This document shows, one piece after another, positions 16,457 through 24,892 of a stretch of 64,000 nucleotides of DNA. Under the pieces are notes generated by a model. The model was given only the letters and a program-made list of their open reading frames with translations, made no database searches and was not told the origin of the DNA. Position 1 is the stretch's first letter. Every line of letters starts with the position of its first letter. Source of the DNA: Niastella yeongjuensis (GTDB lineage Bacteria > Bacteroidota > Bacteroidia > Chitinophagales > Chitinophagaceae); the NCBI RefSeq assembly GCF_900110245.1, contig NZ_FOCZ01000023.1, positions 21,337 to 85,336 on the forward strand, given 5' to 3'. The position numbers were made by a program, and so were the translations under genes.

Positions 16457-17227
16457 ATGGCATATGCTATATGCAAAGTTCCGGTCGCTCCCTTACGGGC
16501 CGAGCCGGCGCATAAAAGTGAAATGATCAGTCAGCTTTTGTTGGCAGAAGCGGCGCTCATTTTGGAAGAAGCAAAAGATTTTATAAAACTGCAGTGCCTG
16601 TACGATGGATATGAAGGCTGGTGTCAGCGCAGTCAGCTGGTAATAACTGATGCCTGGAATAACAGCAGTCAGCCGACATTGCTCACTTCCGACTGGATCA
16701 ATCCCATTACCATAAATGAAGCGCCGGCGCATGTGCCCATGGGCTTACCCGTGCTGGATGTAGAAAATGCCAGACATGTATCCGATATACTAAGAATTAA
16801 TTATGGTAAGGTGGCTACGTGGGATACGGCCAATGTAAAACCGGAAGAAGATGCCATCAGGGAACGGGCTGAACAAATGTTGAATACACCCTACCTCTGG
16901 GGCGGACGCTCGGTTTTTGGTATCGATTGCAGCGGGTTCACGCAACTGGTCTTCCGTTTTTTCAATATTCCGCTCTTGCGCGATGCCTATTTACAGGCTA
17001 CCCAGGGCGAAATAGTTGGCTTTTTACAGGAAGTACATTGTGGCGACCTGGCCTTTTTTGACAACGCCGATGGCCGTATTACGCATGTGGGCATTCTGTT
17101 GAACGATCATGAGATCATTCACTCCTCCGGCAATGTACGCATCGATAAGATCGATAGCGCGGGGATCGTGAACGTAGATACAGGCGTTCGTACACATCAA
17201 TTGCGGATTATAAAAAGATACTTTTAG
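16457..17227 (+). CDS. NlpC/P60 (C40) cell-wall endopeptidase with SH3-like N-terminus
   Basis: Cysteine peptidase that cuts peptidoglycan stem peptides (gamma-D-Glu-diamino acid type). Residues 1-125 form two bacterial SH3-like segments (CKVPVAPLRAEP, YEGWCQRSQL). The C40 domain runs from about 135 with TPYLWGGRSVFGIDCSGF, C158 as nucleophile, H210 in ITHVGILL and H222 in IIHSSG. There is no signal peptide, as in related YkfC-type proteins, so it may act on recycled muropeptides in the cytoplasm or leave by another path. The length of 256 fits. It is convergent with the DinB gene across an inverted heptamer repeat. Confidence 0.93.
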   Translation: MAYAICKVPVAPLRAEPAHKSEMISQLLLAEAALILEEAKDFIKLQCLYDGYEGWCQRSQLVITDAWNNSSQPTLLTSDWINPITINEAPAHVPMGLPVLDVENARHVSDILRINYGKVATWDTANVKPEEDAIRERAEQMLNTPYLWGGRSVFGIDCSGFTQLVFRFFNIPLLRDAYLQATQGEIVGFLQEVHCGDLAFFDNADGRITHVGILLNDHEIIHSSGNVRIDKIDSAGIVNVDTGVRTHQLRIIKRYF

Positions 17228-17248
17228 TTTTTTAAGGAAAAGGCAGAG

Positions 17249-17304
17249 GGCAGAGGGCAGAAGGCAGAAATGAAAACCGCTGCCTCTGCCTTCTGCCCTC
17301 TGCC
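17249..17304. terminator. Perfect 20-bp inverted repeat made of RGGCAGA heptamers, likely bidirectional terminator
   Basis: Arms 17249-17268 and 17285-17304 are perfectly complementary over 20 bases with a 16-base loop. One extra heptamer lies on the left (17242-17248). It occupies the gap between the convergent NlpC/P60 and DinB genes; the right arm ends four bases from the DinB stop. Confidence 0.75.
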
Positions 17305-17307
17305 ATT

Positions 17308-17805
17308 CTAATTAGGCATCTCATCCGCACTCGGCCCATAACTACCGGGAATAGGAATATCCAGTAACCGCAGAAATACGCCCAGTTGCGCCCGGTGGTG
17401 TACGATTTGACAAAACGTCATTCTGATCACTTCAGCTTTTGTACTCACACTATAAATTTCTTCTCCATTGCGTAAGGTCCAGTTGGGCAGCAAGTCATCT
17501 TCCGTAGCTTTCTCCAGGTGCGCTTTCCCTTCAGCATAAGCTTTTTCGAACGCCTCCAGTATACCGGCAGTAGTGTCGATTATGGTAGGTTCATATGGAT
17601 TGGCGGCAAAATCAAGTTCGCTGGTGGTGAGGGTAAAACTCACCCAGCCTGGCAATTCTGCAATATGGGTAGCCAGTTGTCTGATGGTCATGCTTTTTTC
17701 CTGCGGCTTCCAGCTGAATTTGTCATCCGGGATCCTTGACAGCATTTTGCGCGTAGTTTGCGCTTCCTGCTCCATCTCTTTTAAAAGCATTGGGATAATT
17801 GACAT
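17308..17805 (-). CDS. DinB/YfiT-like putative metal-dependent protein
   Basis: Four-helix DinB-superfamily protein of 165 residues. Members bind a metal through three His and often act as thiol-dependent transferases; most are uncharacterised. Likely metal ligands are the His in RQLATHIAEL and two in CQIVHHRAQLGVFLRLL. FSWKPQEKSMTIRQLA is a typical opening. I chose ATG 17805 (MSIIPMLLKEME); eight further residues from 17829 do not look conserved. It is convergent with the NlpC gene. The enzymatic function cannot be read. Confidence 0.85.
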   Translation of the reverse strand: MSIIPMLLKEMEQEAQTTRKMLSRIPDDKFSWKPQEKSMTIRQLATHIAELPGWVSFTLTTSELDFAANPYEPTIIDTTAGILEAFEKAYAEGKAHLEKATEDDLLPNWTLRNGEEIYSVSTKAEVIRMTFCQIVHHRAQLGVFLRLLDIPIPGSYGPSADEMPN

Positions 17806-17894
17806 AGTGTGGTGTTTTTGTTGATACAAAGTAACCAGGGGTTGGTGACAACCCTATGTCAGCAGGTGGCAGGAAAAATTGATTTTATTTTAAG

Positions 17895-18035
17895 TTACTC
17901 TATGTTGGACTGGCCCTTTTTCATTTTATCGAGTATGGTGTCGAAGGTGGCTGTTGAATAACCCTGTTTGATCATAAGACCGATGGCTTTTTCTTCCAGT
18001 TGTATTGCCTGATCAACATTTCTGTCTACTCTATA
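17895..18035 (-). pseudogene. C-terminal continuation of the thioredoxin-like gene, beyond an in-frame TAG
   Basis: After the TAG at 18036-18038 the same frame stays open for 46 codons (YRVDRN...GQSNIE) and ends with TAA at 17895-17897. The text DQAIQLEEKAIGLMIKQG is typical of the helical repeat end of this family, directly continuing ALDTYARL. A Leu codon changed to TAG by one base (TTG to TAG) would explain it. There is no start codon or ribosome site of its own. Confidence 0.8.
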
Positions 18036-19250
18036 CTACAAACGGGCATAGGTATCCAATGCGTAAGGGCTTTCGTAAAAGTCGTTGGCATGGGCTGCCC
18101 ATTGCAATGCTTTTCTAAGGTAGGTGATATCGTTGGTCATGCTGTAAAAAGCGCGGGCGCCATAACTTAGGTCCTGCTGATAACGTGGAGCAATGGCTGT
18201 ATAACTGGTCCTGGTTCTCAGTATCATTCTTCCCTGTGAATCTCTGAGGGTGTCTTTAGGAGCATCTGGTTTCATGGCTTTGGCAAACTGAACGGAGTCA
18301 TACCTTTTTATAGCAGCGGTATTTACCCGCATGTTGAACTGATCGTAATAATCAACGGCCGCATTCAAATAGGCCGCCGTATCATGTACGCCTTTGAAAT
18401 ATTCCATCAGGTTATAATGATAGATCCGGTCACCAGCCGATCTGCTGGTACTTTCTGAGCGGGCGAAATCGGCTACCTGTATGGCTTTGCCAATTTGCTT
18501 TTCCTGTATGGCGTGTTGCCGGCTTTTAAAAATGATCTGTTGCCTGATGGTTGTTTGTTCGGTTTTGGGTATGCCCAACCACGCCAAAGGGTACAAGGAA
18601 GAATTTTGGTGAAGTACCTGGTCGGCCCTGGAGTTTAAGATCGGACTCATTCTATAAATCCGTTGCAGGGTGGTTATCGATTGCAACGAGTCGGCGGGTA
18701 ACTGACTTACATATTGGTCCAACAGGTCGTCGGTAGGCAGGGAGATCAGCTTGCGTGTCAGCATCAGGTTATACAACTTGTCAGGATCCATTTTGCCGGC
18801 AAGGGCTGCCTGTTCACTTTCTCTTATTTTGTCTGCTTCCAGGTATCGATAGCGGGCAGTCGTGATCTCCTGTACATATCTTTTAGAGTCGGTGGTGCTC
18901 ATGTTCATGCGATGCACCAGGGTGCCCCATTTGTCGAGGAACAGCACAATGTTGCCGTCGGTGGTATAGTTGTATTTCTCTTTTATATAGTTGAGATCGG
19001 GGTGGAAGGGAGAAACGCGCAGGGCAACAAAATTAGCTTTGAGCTGAAGTTGTACAGATTCGGATTGAAGCCCTTTATCGGCGACATCATTGCATTGCTG
19101 GCATCCGGCCGATTCTATTAATATGAAAATGAGTTTGTCTTCCTGTGTGGCCTGTATAAAAGCCTGTTGCAGGGGAGTATTGGCAGGAAGGAATTGAGCG
19201 CTGGCAAAACCAGGTAAAAGAACAATGAGCAACAGCAACCGAAGGTTCAT
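18036..19250 (-). CDS. Exported thioredoxin-like protein, probably truncated by a nonsense codon
   Basis: Secreted or periplasmic thioredoxin-fold protein of 404 residues as read. It has a signal peptide (1-18, GFASAQ) and a thioredoxin_7-like domain (about 28-135) with the CQQC redox pair (50-53) in ESAGCQQCND. The C-terminal region of about 270 residues is helical and repeat-like (YARSESTSRSAGDRIYHYNLMEYFKG, LQWAAHANDFYESPYALDTYARL). The frame stops at TAG 18036 but continues in frame for 46 more codons, so the intact protein would have about 450 residues. A disulphide-handling role in the envelope is inferred. A 17-bp motif shared with the ChbG-like gene lies ten bases before the ATG. Confidence 0.85.
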   Translation of the reverse strand: MNLRLLLLIVLLPGFASAQFLPANTPLQQAFIQATQEDKLIFILIESAGCQQCNDVADKGLQSESVQLQLKANFVALRVSPFHPDLNYIKEKYNYTTDGNIVLFLDKWGTLVHRMNMSTTDSKRYVQEITTARYRYLEADKIRESEQAALAGKMDPDKLYNLMLTRKLISLPTDDLLDQYVSQLPADSLQSITTLQRIYRMSPILNSRADQVLHQNSSLYPLAWLGIPKTEQTTIRQQIIFKSRQHAIQEKQIGKAIQVADFARSESTSRSAGDRIYHYNLMEYFKGVHDTAAYLNAAVDYYDQFNMRVNTAAIKRYDSVQFAKAMKPDAPKDTLRDSQGRMILRTRTSYTAIAPRYQQDLSYGARAFYSMTNDITYLRKALQWAAHANDFYESPYALDTYARL

Positions 19251-19260
19251 ATGAATAAAG

Positions 19261-19277
19261 TTTGGCCTACTAATATA
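19261..19277 (-). promoter_or_regulatory. 17-bp motif upstream of the thioredoxin-like gene (copy A)
   Basis: TTTGGCCTACTAATATA on the plus strand, identical to 61213-61229. On the gene's strand it reads TATATTAGTAGGCCAAA and ends ten bases before the ATG. TATATTAG differs by one base from TAnnTTTG, so it may be or overlap a -7 box. TTTGG...CCAAA forms short inverted ends. Confidence 0.45.
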
Positions 19278-19338
19278 ACCAAATTATTCCGGGCGATGGA
19301 TAGCGTATTTATTTAATACGTCGCTGTTATCTTTTATT

Positions 19339-19436
19339 CAGGTAGGAGGGATGAGGTAGGAGGTAAGTATGAAGTAAGAAGTAAGAGGTATGAATTTTTG
19401 AGTTTCGCACTCCTTACTTCCTATTTCTTACATCGC
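19339..19436. repeat. GTAAGAA-like heptamer arrays in inverted arrangement
   Basis: Left array (19339-19394): eight seven-base units such as AGGTAGG, AGGTAAG, TAAGAAG, TAAGAGG. After about 15 bases an inverted array (19409-19436) has TCCTTAC, TTCCTAT, TTCTTAC units. It lies between the pyrophosphatase stop (19438) and the thioredoxin-like start. A degenerate relative is at 37887-37932. Confidence 0.7.
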
Positions 19437-19437
19437 A

Positions 19438-19983
19438 TTATTTCTTCTTGAAAGTGTCGTTGTAGGTTTTCATGGCATCTTCGATAATGGCCAGTGCTTT
19501 GGCTTTATCGCCGAATTCATTTACTTCTACTTTTTTATTTTCAAGTGTTTTATACTCTTCGAAGAAGTGGCGTAATTCATCAAAGAAGTGTGGTGGTATT
19601 TCTTCAATGTTGTTATAGTGTCTTACGCTGGGGTCGTTGGCAGCAACAGCAATGATCTTGTCGTCGCCATCGCCGTTATCGATCATTTGCATAACACCAA
19701 TTACCTTGGCTTCCATCAAACACATTGCCTGTACGGGCTGAGAGGTGATTACTAATATATCGAGTGGATCTTTATCGTCGCCGTAAGTTTGAGGAATAAA
19801 TCCATAGTTACATGGATAATAGAACGAAGAATAAATGATACGGTCCAGCTTCAACAAGCCGCTTTCCTTGTCAATTTCATACTTAGCCCTGGACCCCTGC
19901 GGAATCTCAATAAGTGCATTTACAATTCGTGGAGCCTGCTCACCAGGAGTCACGCCATGCCAGGGATGGGAAACAGTTGTCAT
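19438..19983 (-). CDS. ppa: Inorganic pyrophosphatase, family I
   Basis: Cytoplasmic enzyme hydrolysing pyrophosphate to phosphate, driving biosynthetic reactions. The signature [13 protein letters not shown] (68-80) supplies the metal-binding Asp residues D70, D72 and D75. Other matches are [18 protein letters not shown] (26-43), with active-site Glu and Lys, and [11 protein letters not shown] (56-66). The length of 181 is typical. It starts at ATG 19983 and ends two bases after the inverted heptamer array. No operon partner is evident. Confidence 0.95.
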   Translation of the reverse strand: MTTVSHPWHGVTPGEQAPRIVNALIEIPQGSRAKYEIDKESGLLKLDRIIYSSFYYPCNYGFIPQTYGDDKDPLDILVITSQPVQAMCLMEAKVIGVMQMIDNGDGDDKIIAVAANDPSVRHYNNIEEIPPHFFDELRHFFEEYKTLENKKVEVNEFGDKAKALAIIEDAMKTYNDTFKKK

Positions 19984-20170
19984 ATTGTAATTTAAAATTT
20001 AAGCAAATCTATAATAAGTTCTGCTTCATATGGCTGGTAACAATCATGTGTGAACCCAATTAAAAAAATCGGGCCGGATATCAGGATAGTAATAATTGAG
20101 CGATTCGTTAGGGGCGCAAAGTAACTACATAAAAAAACAACCGGCAACATTTACTGTCATGGTCTGGCTG

Positions 20171-20572
20171 TTACATTTTAATTACCGACTTCAGGTCAAC
20201 CAGCCAGGTATCCTGCTGGCGAATGATGCGTAAAGTGGTGGTATCGGCCGGGTTAGAAGTATGGTAGTATTTATATTCAACGGTTGAATCGTTGTCGCTG
20301 GTAATGGCAACCGGTCTGATGGTAGCTGATTTATATTTGTCTTTTTCTTTGCTGCTCAACTGTTTGTAATTAGTCTGTTGCTTTTCGAACAGCAGGGTAT
20401 TGGTAGAATCTTTCAATAAATAAAAGGCTGCTTTGTCATAATCCCCGTCCAGTGAGGCCCTGATGAATTCGGTACCTGCATCCTGGGCATTTTCCGCTTT
20501 TTTAAAACCTTCGCTCCCTGAATTACAGGATAAAGTGGCCAACAGGCAAAAACTGCCAATTAATTTCTTCAT
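20171..20572 (-). CDS. Small lipoprotein with NTF2-like (DUF4878-type) fold
   Basis: Envelope lipoprotein of 133 residues from ATG 20572. The signal peptide ends in the lipobox LATLSC, with Cys at about 17. The rest, AQDAGTEFIRASLDGDYDKAAFYLLKDS..., DSTVEYKYY and RIIRQQDTWLVDLK, has the pattern of DUF4878/NTF2-like proteins. An upstream Met at 20581 would add three residues. No partner gene is close enough for an operon. Function unknown. Confidence 0.8.
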   Translation of the reverse strand: MKKLIGSFCLLATLSCNSGSEGFKKAENAQDAGTEFIRASLDGDYDKAAFYLLKDSTNTLLFEKQQTNYKQLSSKEKDKYKSATIRPVAITSDNDSTVEYKYYHTSNPADTTTLRIIRQQDTWLVDLKSVIKM

Positions 20573-20581
20573 AATCAACAA

Positions 20582-20889
20582 AAATAGGCACTACGGGGGA
20601 ATTATGCTATGCTTTTTTAGTGTAATGTGTTTAAAGTGGGACTTTTCGGAGTCTAAGGGGCAAGCAAGGAGCAATGGGCAGAGGGCAGAAGGCAGAAGGC
20701 AGAAGGCAGAGGGCAGAAGGCAGAAAGAAATACACTGCTTCGCGGCCTACGCGACCCCGAGCTCCCATTGCCTTTGGTTTTCAATTTCTGCCTTCTGCCC
20801 ATAAAAAAGGAAGTACAAAATCAGATCAGCCTGACTCCATACTTCCTTTTCTTATTTCAGAACAACTTACTTGTTAAGTTCAGAACAAC
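20582..20889. other. Repeat-filled gap after phoH
   Basis: No gene seen. It carries an RGGCAGA array (20676-20726) and a short inverted partner (20785-20800), giving a perfect 16-bp inverted repeat (20711-20726 with 20785-20800). Next comes the phoH terminator-like hairpin (20805-20850). Two copies of TTCAGAACAACTTACTT (20856-20872 and 20879-20895) follow; the second covers the phoH stop codon. Confidence 0.75.
20805..20850 (-). terminator. Probable phoH terminator
   Basis: AAAAGGAAGTA (20805-20815) pairs with TACTTCCTTTT (20840-20850). On the minus strand the stem is followed by a T run, 40 bases after the phoH stop. The loop is long (24 bases). Confidence 0.6.
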
Positions 20890-21930
20890 TTACTTACTTT
20901 CTTCTGATCTGTCGGAGGAACGCTCCTTCCGGTCGCGCCAGTGCTCGCGTGGGCGCTGATCGGGGTGAACGTCGGTTTCCTTGTGGTCCTTGTCGTAGGC
21001 CCTGATAATGGCTTTTACGAGGCGATGACGCACTACGTCTTCTTCATCCAGCTCAATGTGTGCAATGCCATCGATGTTCCGCAGAATGCGGGCGGCTTTC
21101 TCCAAACCACTGCGTTGATTTTTCGGCAGGTCAATCTGCGTTAAATCGCCGGTAATAATGGCTTTGGCATTGGCGCCAATACGTGTCAGGAACATCTTCA
21201 GCTGCAGATCGGTTGAGTTTTGTGCCTCATCCAGAATGATAAAGGCATTATCGAGCGTACGGCCCCGCATATAGGCCAGGGGCGCAATTTCAATAACGCG
21301 GGTGCTCATATAATATCCCAGTTTATCGGCGGGTATCATATCGTCGAGCGCGTCATACAGGGGACGCAGATACGGATCGATCTTTTCTTTCAGATCGCCC
21401 GGTAAGAAACCAAGGCTTTCACCGGCTTCTACCGCAGGGCGGGTAAGAATGATCTTTTTAACCATTTTGTTTTTCAATGCCCGAACGGCCAGGGCTACAG
21501 CGGTATAGGTTTTACCGGTACCGGCAGGACCGATGGCAAATACAATGTCATTTTTTTCAGCCACCTGTACGAGTCTTTTCTGGTTTATGGTGCGGGCCCG
21601 TACGGTTTTTCCATTGGGGCCAAAAACAAGTATGTCGTTGGGATTGCGGTCAATAAAATTGTCAACGGTTTCGGCATCGTCGCCGCCCAGGATCTGCTCA
21701 AAATAGTTCTCGCTCATGTGGCCGTTACGCTCCAGGTATTGAACAATGAGGTCAATTTTTTCCTTTGCGCTTTCCACTTGCTCAGGTGAGCCACTTAATT
21801 TGATTTGGGTTCCTCTTGAAAGAATTTTAAGAAGCGGGAATTTTTTCTTGAGAATATCCAGTTTTTGGTTGTTTACACCAAAAAACTCAATAGGGTTTAC
21901 AGTTTCAAGGCTAATGATTGTTTCTGTCAA
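20890..21930 (-). CDS. phoH: PhoH-like ATPase
   Basis: P-loop ATPase of the PhoH family, linked in other bacteria to phosphate stress and RNA metabolism. An N-terminal KH-like segment (about 10-70) precedes the ATPase domain. Walker A is GPAGTGKT (134-141) and Walker B is IILDEAQN (231-238). TGDLTQIDLP and RSGLEKA follow, as in sensor regions. The C-terminal tail is charged (RPREHWRDRKERSSDRSEESK). The length of 346 is slightly above the usual ~320 because of the tail. ATG at 21930 fits. It has its own terminator. Confidence 0.94.
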   Translation of the reverse strand: MTETIISLETVNPIEFFGVNNQKLDILKKKFPLLKILSRGTQIKLSGSPEQVESAKEKIDLIVQYLERNGHMSENYFEQILGGDDAETVDNFIDRNPNDILVFGPNGKTVRARTINQKRLVQVAEKNDIVFAIGPAGTGKTYTAVALAVRALKNKMVKKIILTRPAVEAGESLGFLPGDLKEKIDPYLRPLYDALDDMIPADKLGYYMSTRVIEIAPLAYMRGRTLDNAFIILDEAQNSTDLQLKMFLTRIGANAKAIITGDLTQIDLPKNQRSGLEKAARILRNIDGIAHIELDEEDVVRHRLVKAIIRAYDKDHKETDVHPDQRPREHWRDRKERSSDRSEESK

Positions 21931-22164
21931 GCTGCATCAATTTAGGTTTCACAAATACAGGATAGTGTCCTGATATCCTTCTTATTTCAACTATTCCAAA
22001 TATAATTATTTAGAGTAGCATTTTCGTAAAGTTACTTATACACAACATGTGGAAAATCTAAAATGTTGTGGTGTTTTCGTTAAATAATTACCTGTAATTA
22101 CGCAGACTTTTTGTGTAATGTATTGTGTGTTGGAAATGCAGTGGGAGCGGTATGTACTAAAAGA

Positions 22165-22192
22165 AAAATGTCCCGATGAATCGGGACATTTT
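22165..22192 (-). terminator. Rho-independent terminator
   Basis: AAAATGTCCCGA, loop TGAA, then the perfect complement (12-bp stem). On the minus strand it is followed by TCTTTT, 27 bases after the stop of the secreted protein gene ending at 22219. Confidence 0.8.
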
Positions 22193-22218
22193 CTATATGA
22201 TAGTAAGTGGTTTGGCAC

Positions 22219-23181
22219 TTATTTACTGATCTTGATCTCTGTTATTTTTATCGGCGAACCGTTTTTGTCATAATCAATCTTGGTGCAGTGTTGCAGGATG
22301 TTCGGTTCACTAACATCTTTCGAACAGATCTTTTCCAGCTGATTGGCACCATTGTAAGAATATTCATTCAAAGGTGCGCCAGTCATGTAAGGCAGGGTAG
22401 CAGTAACTGGTCTTGAGCCACCGTTGTATTGCCACATTGGGAAAATAAACGGAATCTTCTTCTGTTGACGGTTATCTACTTCCCAGTTGTCGTTATCGAA
22501 TTGCAAAACACGGCCGGGAGAGCTGATCTTTTGCAGTTTGTCGCCATTGTATGAGTAAGTCCAGGTATCGGTTTCCTGACCAACACCTGCAGGAATTACC
22601 TGTACAGTGGTGATTTGACCGGTAGCATTGAAATTATATACCAGGTCGTATTCTTTTTGACCTGAAGGCTCACCGCTTCCGCTGGCCCGCAGGAAATATT
22701 TTTCAATTTTGATTTCTTTCACTTTCTTTTTGGCAATGAAAGCAGGGTTAGGCGTGAATGGCAGGCCTGGGTGTGATGACAAATAGAAATTGATACCTGC
22801 ATAATAATTGCTGGTGCTGAAGTCGAAGAAATCATCAGCGTTTGCTGCTACAGTTTTGCTGTTTACAGGCGAAGCTGAAGTTACTCTTGAATACTTTTTA
22901 GCACCATCGGTGATGGTTTTACCATCATAGCTCAATGTCATTTTTGATGCATCGGGCTCAAAGTGTACCAATTCACTTCCATTAACGGTGAATGGCAGGA
23001 ACTTCGATTTGTTTGGAAAATAAACAAATACCGCGGGATTACTTTGTCCGCTTACGCTTACTAACAGGCTGTCCTTTTGGTCCTGGGTTTTCCATACTCC
23101 TTCAACATCGACTTTGTTTTGACCAAAGCTGACTGCGGAGATGATGAGCAGAAGTGTGGTTAGGGAACACTTACTTATCAT
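22219..23181 (-). CDS. Secreted protein of unknown function, YD-repeat-like
   Basis: Exported protein of 320 residues with a signal peptide (1-20, ISAVSFGQ). The first part (25-110) looks like a beta-rich DUF/lipocalin-like segment (VEGVWKTQDQKDSLLVSVSG, GSELVHFEPDASKMTLSYDGK). The C-terminal part has several loosely repeated lines, such as YDLVYNFNATGQITTVQV, TWTYSYNGDKLQKISSPG, NEYSYNGANQLEKI and TKIDYDKNGSPIKI, which resemble YD/RHS-type strands. I do not recognise a named family. It has its own terminator. Probably periplasmic or surface-located. Confidence 0.75.
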   Translation of the reverse strand: MISKCSLTTLLLIISAVSFGQNKVDVEGVWKTQDQKDSLLVSVSGQSNPAVFVYFPNKSKFLPFTVNGSELVHFEPDASKMTLSYDGKTITDGAKKYSRVTSASPVNSKTVAANADDFFDFSTSNYYAGINFYLSSHPGLPFTPNPAFIAKKKVKEIKIEKYFLRASGSGEPSGQKEYDLVYNFNATGQITTVQVIPAGVGQETDTWTYSYNGDKLQKISSPGRVLQFDNDNWEVDNRQQKKIPFIFPMWQYNGGSRPVTATLPYMTGAPLNEYSYNGANQLEKICSKDVSEPNILQHCTKIDYDKNGSPIKITEIKISK

Positions 23182-23953
23182 AGAACGGTTTTTAAAATTG
23201 ATTGATAAAAATAATTGAACTCACTTATTTTTTAATGTTGACAATACCTTGGTTTAGGGGCGTCCCGGTTTATGCGGGACAGGGCAAATCATGGACCATT
23301 TTTCACTTTGAACAGTTGTTACAACTTTTGTTTTATGACTATATATTGTATCTACTAATTCGCTAATATAACAGACGAATCTGTTATTTAAAAGTGTATT
23401 GTAAAAGAACTTTGGTTGTTTGTCTGTTATTATTAAATGGTTAAACCGGTAATCAGGTTTGCTCACTCACTGTACGTTACGCACACTGCTTATATAATAC
23501 CGACTTATTTGCTGTAAAGAGAGAATAATTAAATACTGCATGGAGATGAATGCTACTCGGAGTACGTAACAGGCTGGCTGTGTGGTTTTCCGGCTTCCAT
23601 TGTCTAACTATACCATGTAACAGTCCACCCGGTACATAGGATATGGTTATTGTACAAATGAAAGTAAGTAGAATTATATTCATCATAGGGTATTAGTATG
23701 CAGCGGCAAATTAGTAAATTAACTAATTTAAATACCGGTAAAAGATTTTTTTTATTATAAAAAGATCGGTTTATTAATAATAGTTTACATACAAAAGCCG
23801 CCGAAATAGTACTTATTCCGGCATAAAGATATAACGCAGAATTTTAAACGGCAGTATATCCTTTTTGAAATATGTTACAATAATTTGGCTTGCTTAAACG
23901 CTTAGTACCTTCGTTTTGAGGGAATAACCATGGAAGATATTACTGCGCGGGGT
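23182..23953. other. 772-base gap without a convincing gene
   Basis: AT-rich. Two short minus-strand frames (23254-23466 and 23477-23686) have no recognisable features. A short hairpin GTCCCG...CGGGAC lies near 23264-23282. A promoter-like TTTG (23884-23887), 18 bases, TACCTTCG (23906-23913) points right, into the antisense of the YdeI gene, with no plus-strand gene after it. Nothing else is seen. Confidence 0.55.
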
Positions 23954-24469
23954 TTACAGCCCGTCCTTTTCCGCCTTGGCCGCCCTGATCATTTCTGAAT
24001 AGCCCCAGCCTTTCGCCAGCGCTTTCATGGACATGGTTAGCCGTTTTGTTTTGGTAGCTTCGGTTTTGGCGCTTTCGATCCAGGTGCTGAAGTAGCGTTG
24101 ATGGCCTTTGGTTAATTTATCCCATCCGGTTTTTGCATCCGGATCGTCCTGTAAACAGGCCAGCAGATCGGCATCGGTTGGTTTTTCTGTTTTATCTTCC
24201 TGTAACTGTACTTTTACCATCGCACCTTTACGTTTTCCAATACCTTTTCGCATCTCGGCATTTACAGCCAATATAAACCGGCCGCCGCCCATGGGCATAA
24301 TGGCTATCCCTTTTATGGAAAAACTGTCTAATTTACCTTTAACGCGAAACGCTTTCTTGTTACCGGGCTTTAATTGCTCCCCGATATCGGCCGGAATTTC
24401 AATATAAGTCCAGCCCGTTTTTTCACCCTGCTCGGCAAATTGTAATAATGTGGTGGTAAATGTTACCAT
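23954..24469 (-). CDS. DUF1905 / YdeI-OmpD-associated domain protein
   Basis: Two-domain protein of 171 residues. The N-terminal DUF1905 domain (1-95) shows WTYIEIPADIGEQL, KGKLDSFSIKGIAIMPMGGGRFILAVNAEMRKGIGKRKGAMVKVQL. The C-terminal YdeI/OmpD-associated region (100-171) shows DPDAKTGWDKLTKGHQRYFSTWIESAKTEATKTKRL. Such proteins have been linked in other bacteria to bacteriocin protection or stress, but the mechanism is unknown. The length is typical of the fused form. No operon partner. The start at 24469 fits the domain start. Confidence 0.88.
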   Translation of the reverse strand: MVTFTTTLLQFAEQGEKTGWTYIEIPADIGEQLKPGNKKAFRVKGKLDSFSIKGIAIMPMGGGRFILAVNAEMRKGIGKRKGAMVKVQLQEDKTEKPTDADLLACLQDDPDAKTGWDKLTKGHQRYFSTWIESAKTEATKTKRLTMSMKALAKGWGYSEMIRAAKAEKDGL

Positions 24470-24714
24470 GGTTTGTTAGTGGTGCTAATATATAAATTAA
24501 TAGGCAGTTATTAAGTTATTGGGTTATTGGGTTATTGGGTTAAATGTTTAAAGTTGAAAGTTTAAAGTTGAAGGTTTTAAGTTTAAAGTCGTTGCGTTTA
24601 GGTTCTAAGTAAAAGTTATTGGATTAGTTAATTATTGAGTTCCGGGACCTTGGTTCCGGGCGTTGCAGCACAGGGGTGTATTGGCTTGCAGTTTACTGCT
24701 TATGGTTTACAGCT

Positions 24715-24764
24715 AAAAAGCAACAGGCGATGCTAATATCAATTAGCATCGCCTGTTGCTTTTT
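24715..24764 (-). terminator. 23-bp perfect hairpin, probable terminator of the PL11 gene
   Basis: Arms 24715-24737 and 24742-24764 are perfectly complementary over 23 bases with the loop ATCA, starting with A5 and ending with T5, so it has a U run in either direction. It lies 128 bases after the PL11 stop. The stem is unusually long for a simple terminator. Confidence 0.75.
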
Positions 24765-24849
24765 TAGTTCCGGCTAACCTTGAACCCGGAACTCTGAACT
24801 CAATAACCTAAAAACCCAATAACTTAAACTTAGAATCCAAATGCAGGAT

Positions 24850-24892
24850 TCTCCAACTTTCAACCTTGAACTTTAAACTTTCAACTTTAAAC
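24850..24892 (-). repeat. AAAGTTN heptamer array (reverse orientation)
   Basis: Units such as AACTTTC, AACTTTA and AACCTTG with period seven, ending directly at the PL11 stop codon. It faces the plus-orientation array at 24543-24592. Confidence 0.75.

Larger units (their letters stand above)
24470..24892. other. 423-base repeat-rich gap after the PL11 gene
   Basis: No gene seen. It contains (TTATTGGG)n octamers (24513-24542), AAAGTTN heptamers (24543-24592), a 23-bp perfect hairpin (24715-24764) and a reverse AAAGTTN array (24850-24892) that ends at the PL11 stop codon. The two AAAGTTN arrays point toward each other around the hairpin. Confidence 0.7.

Noticed and set aside
23254..23686. Two small minus-strand frames in the 772-base gap
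   Set aside because: No recognisable domain, no ribosome site and unusual composition; kept only as a note in the gap.
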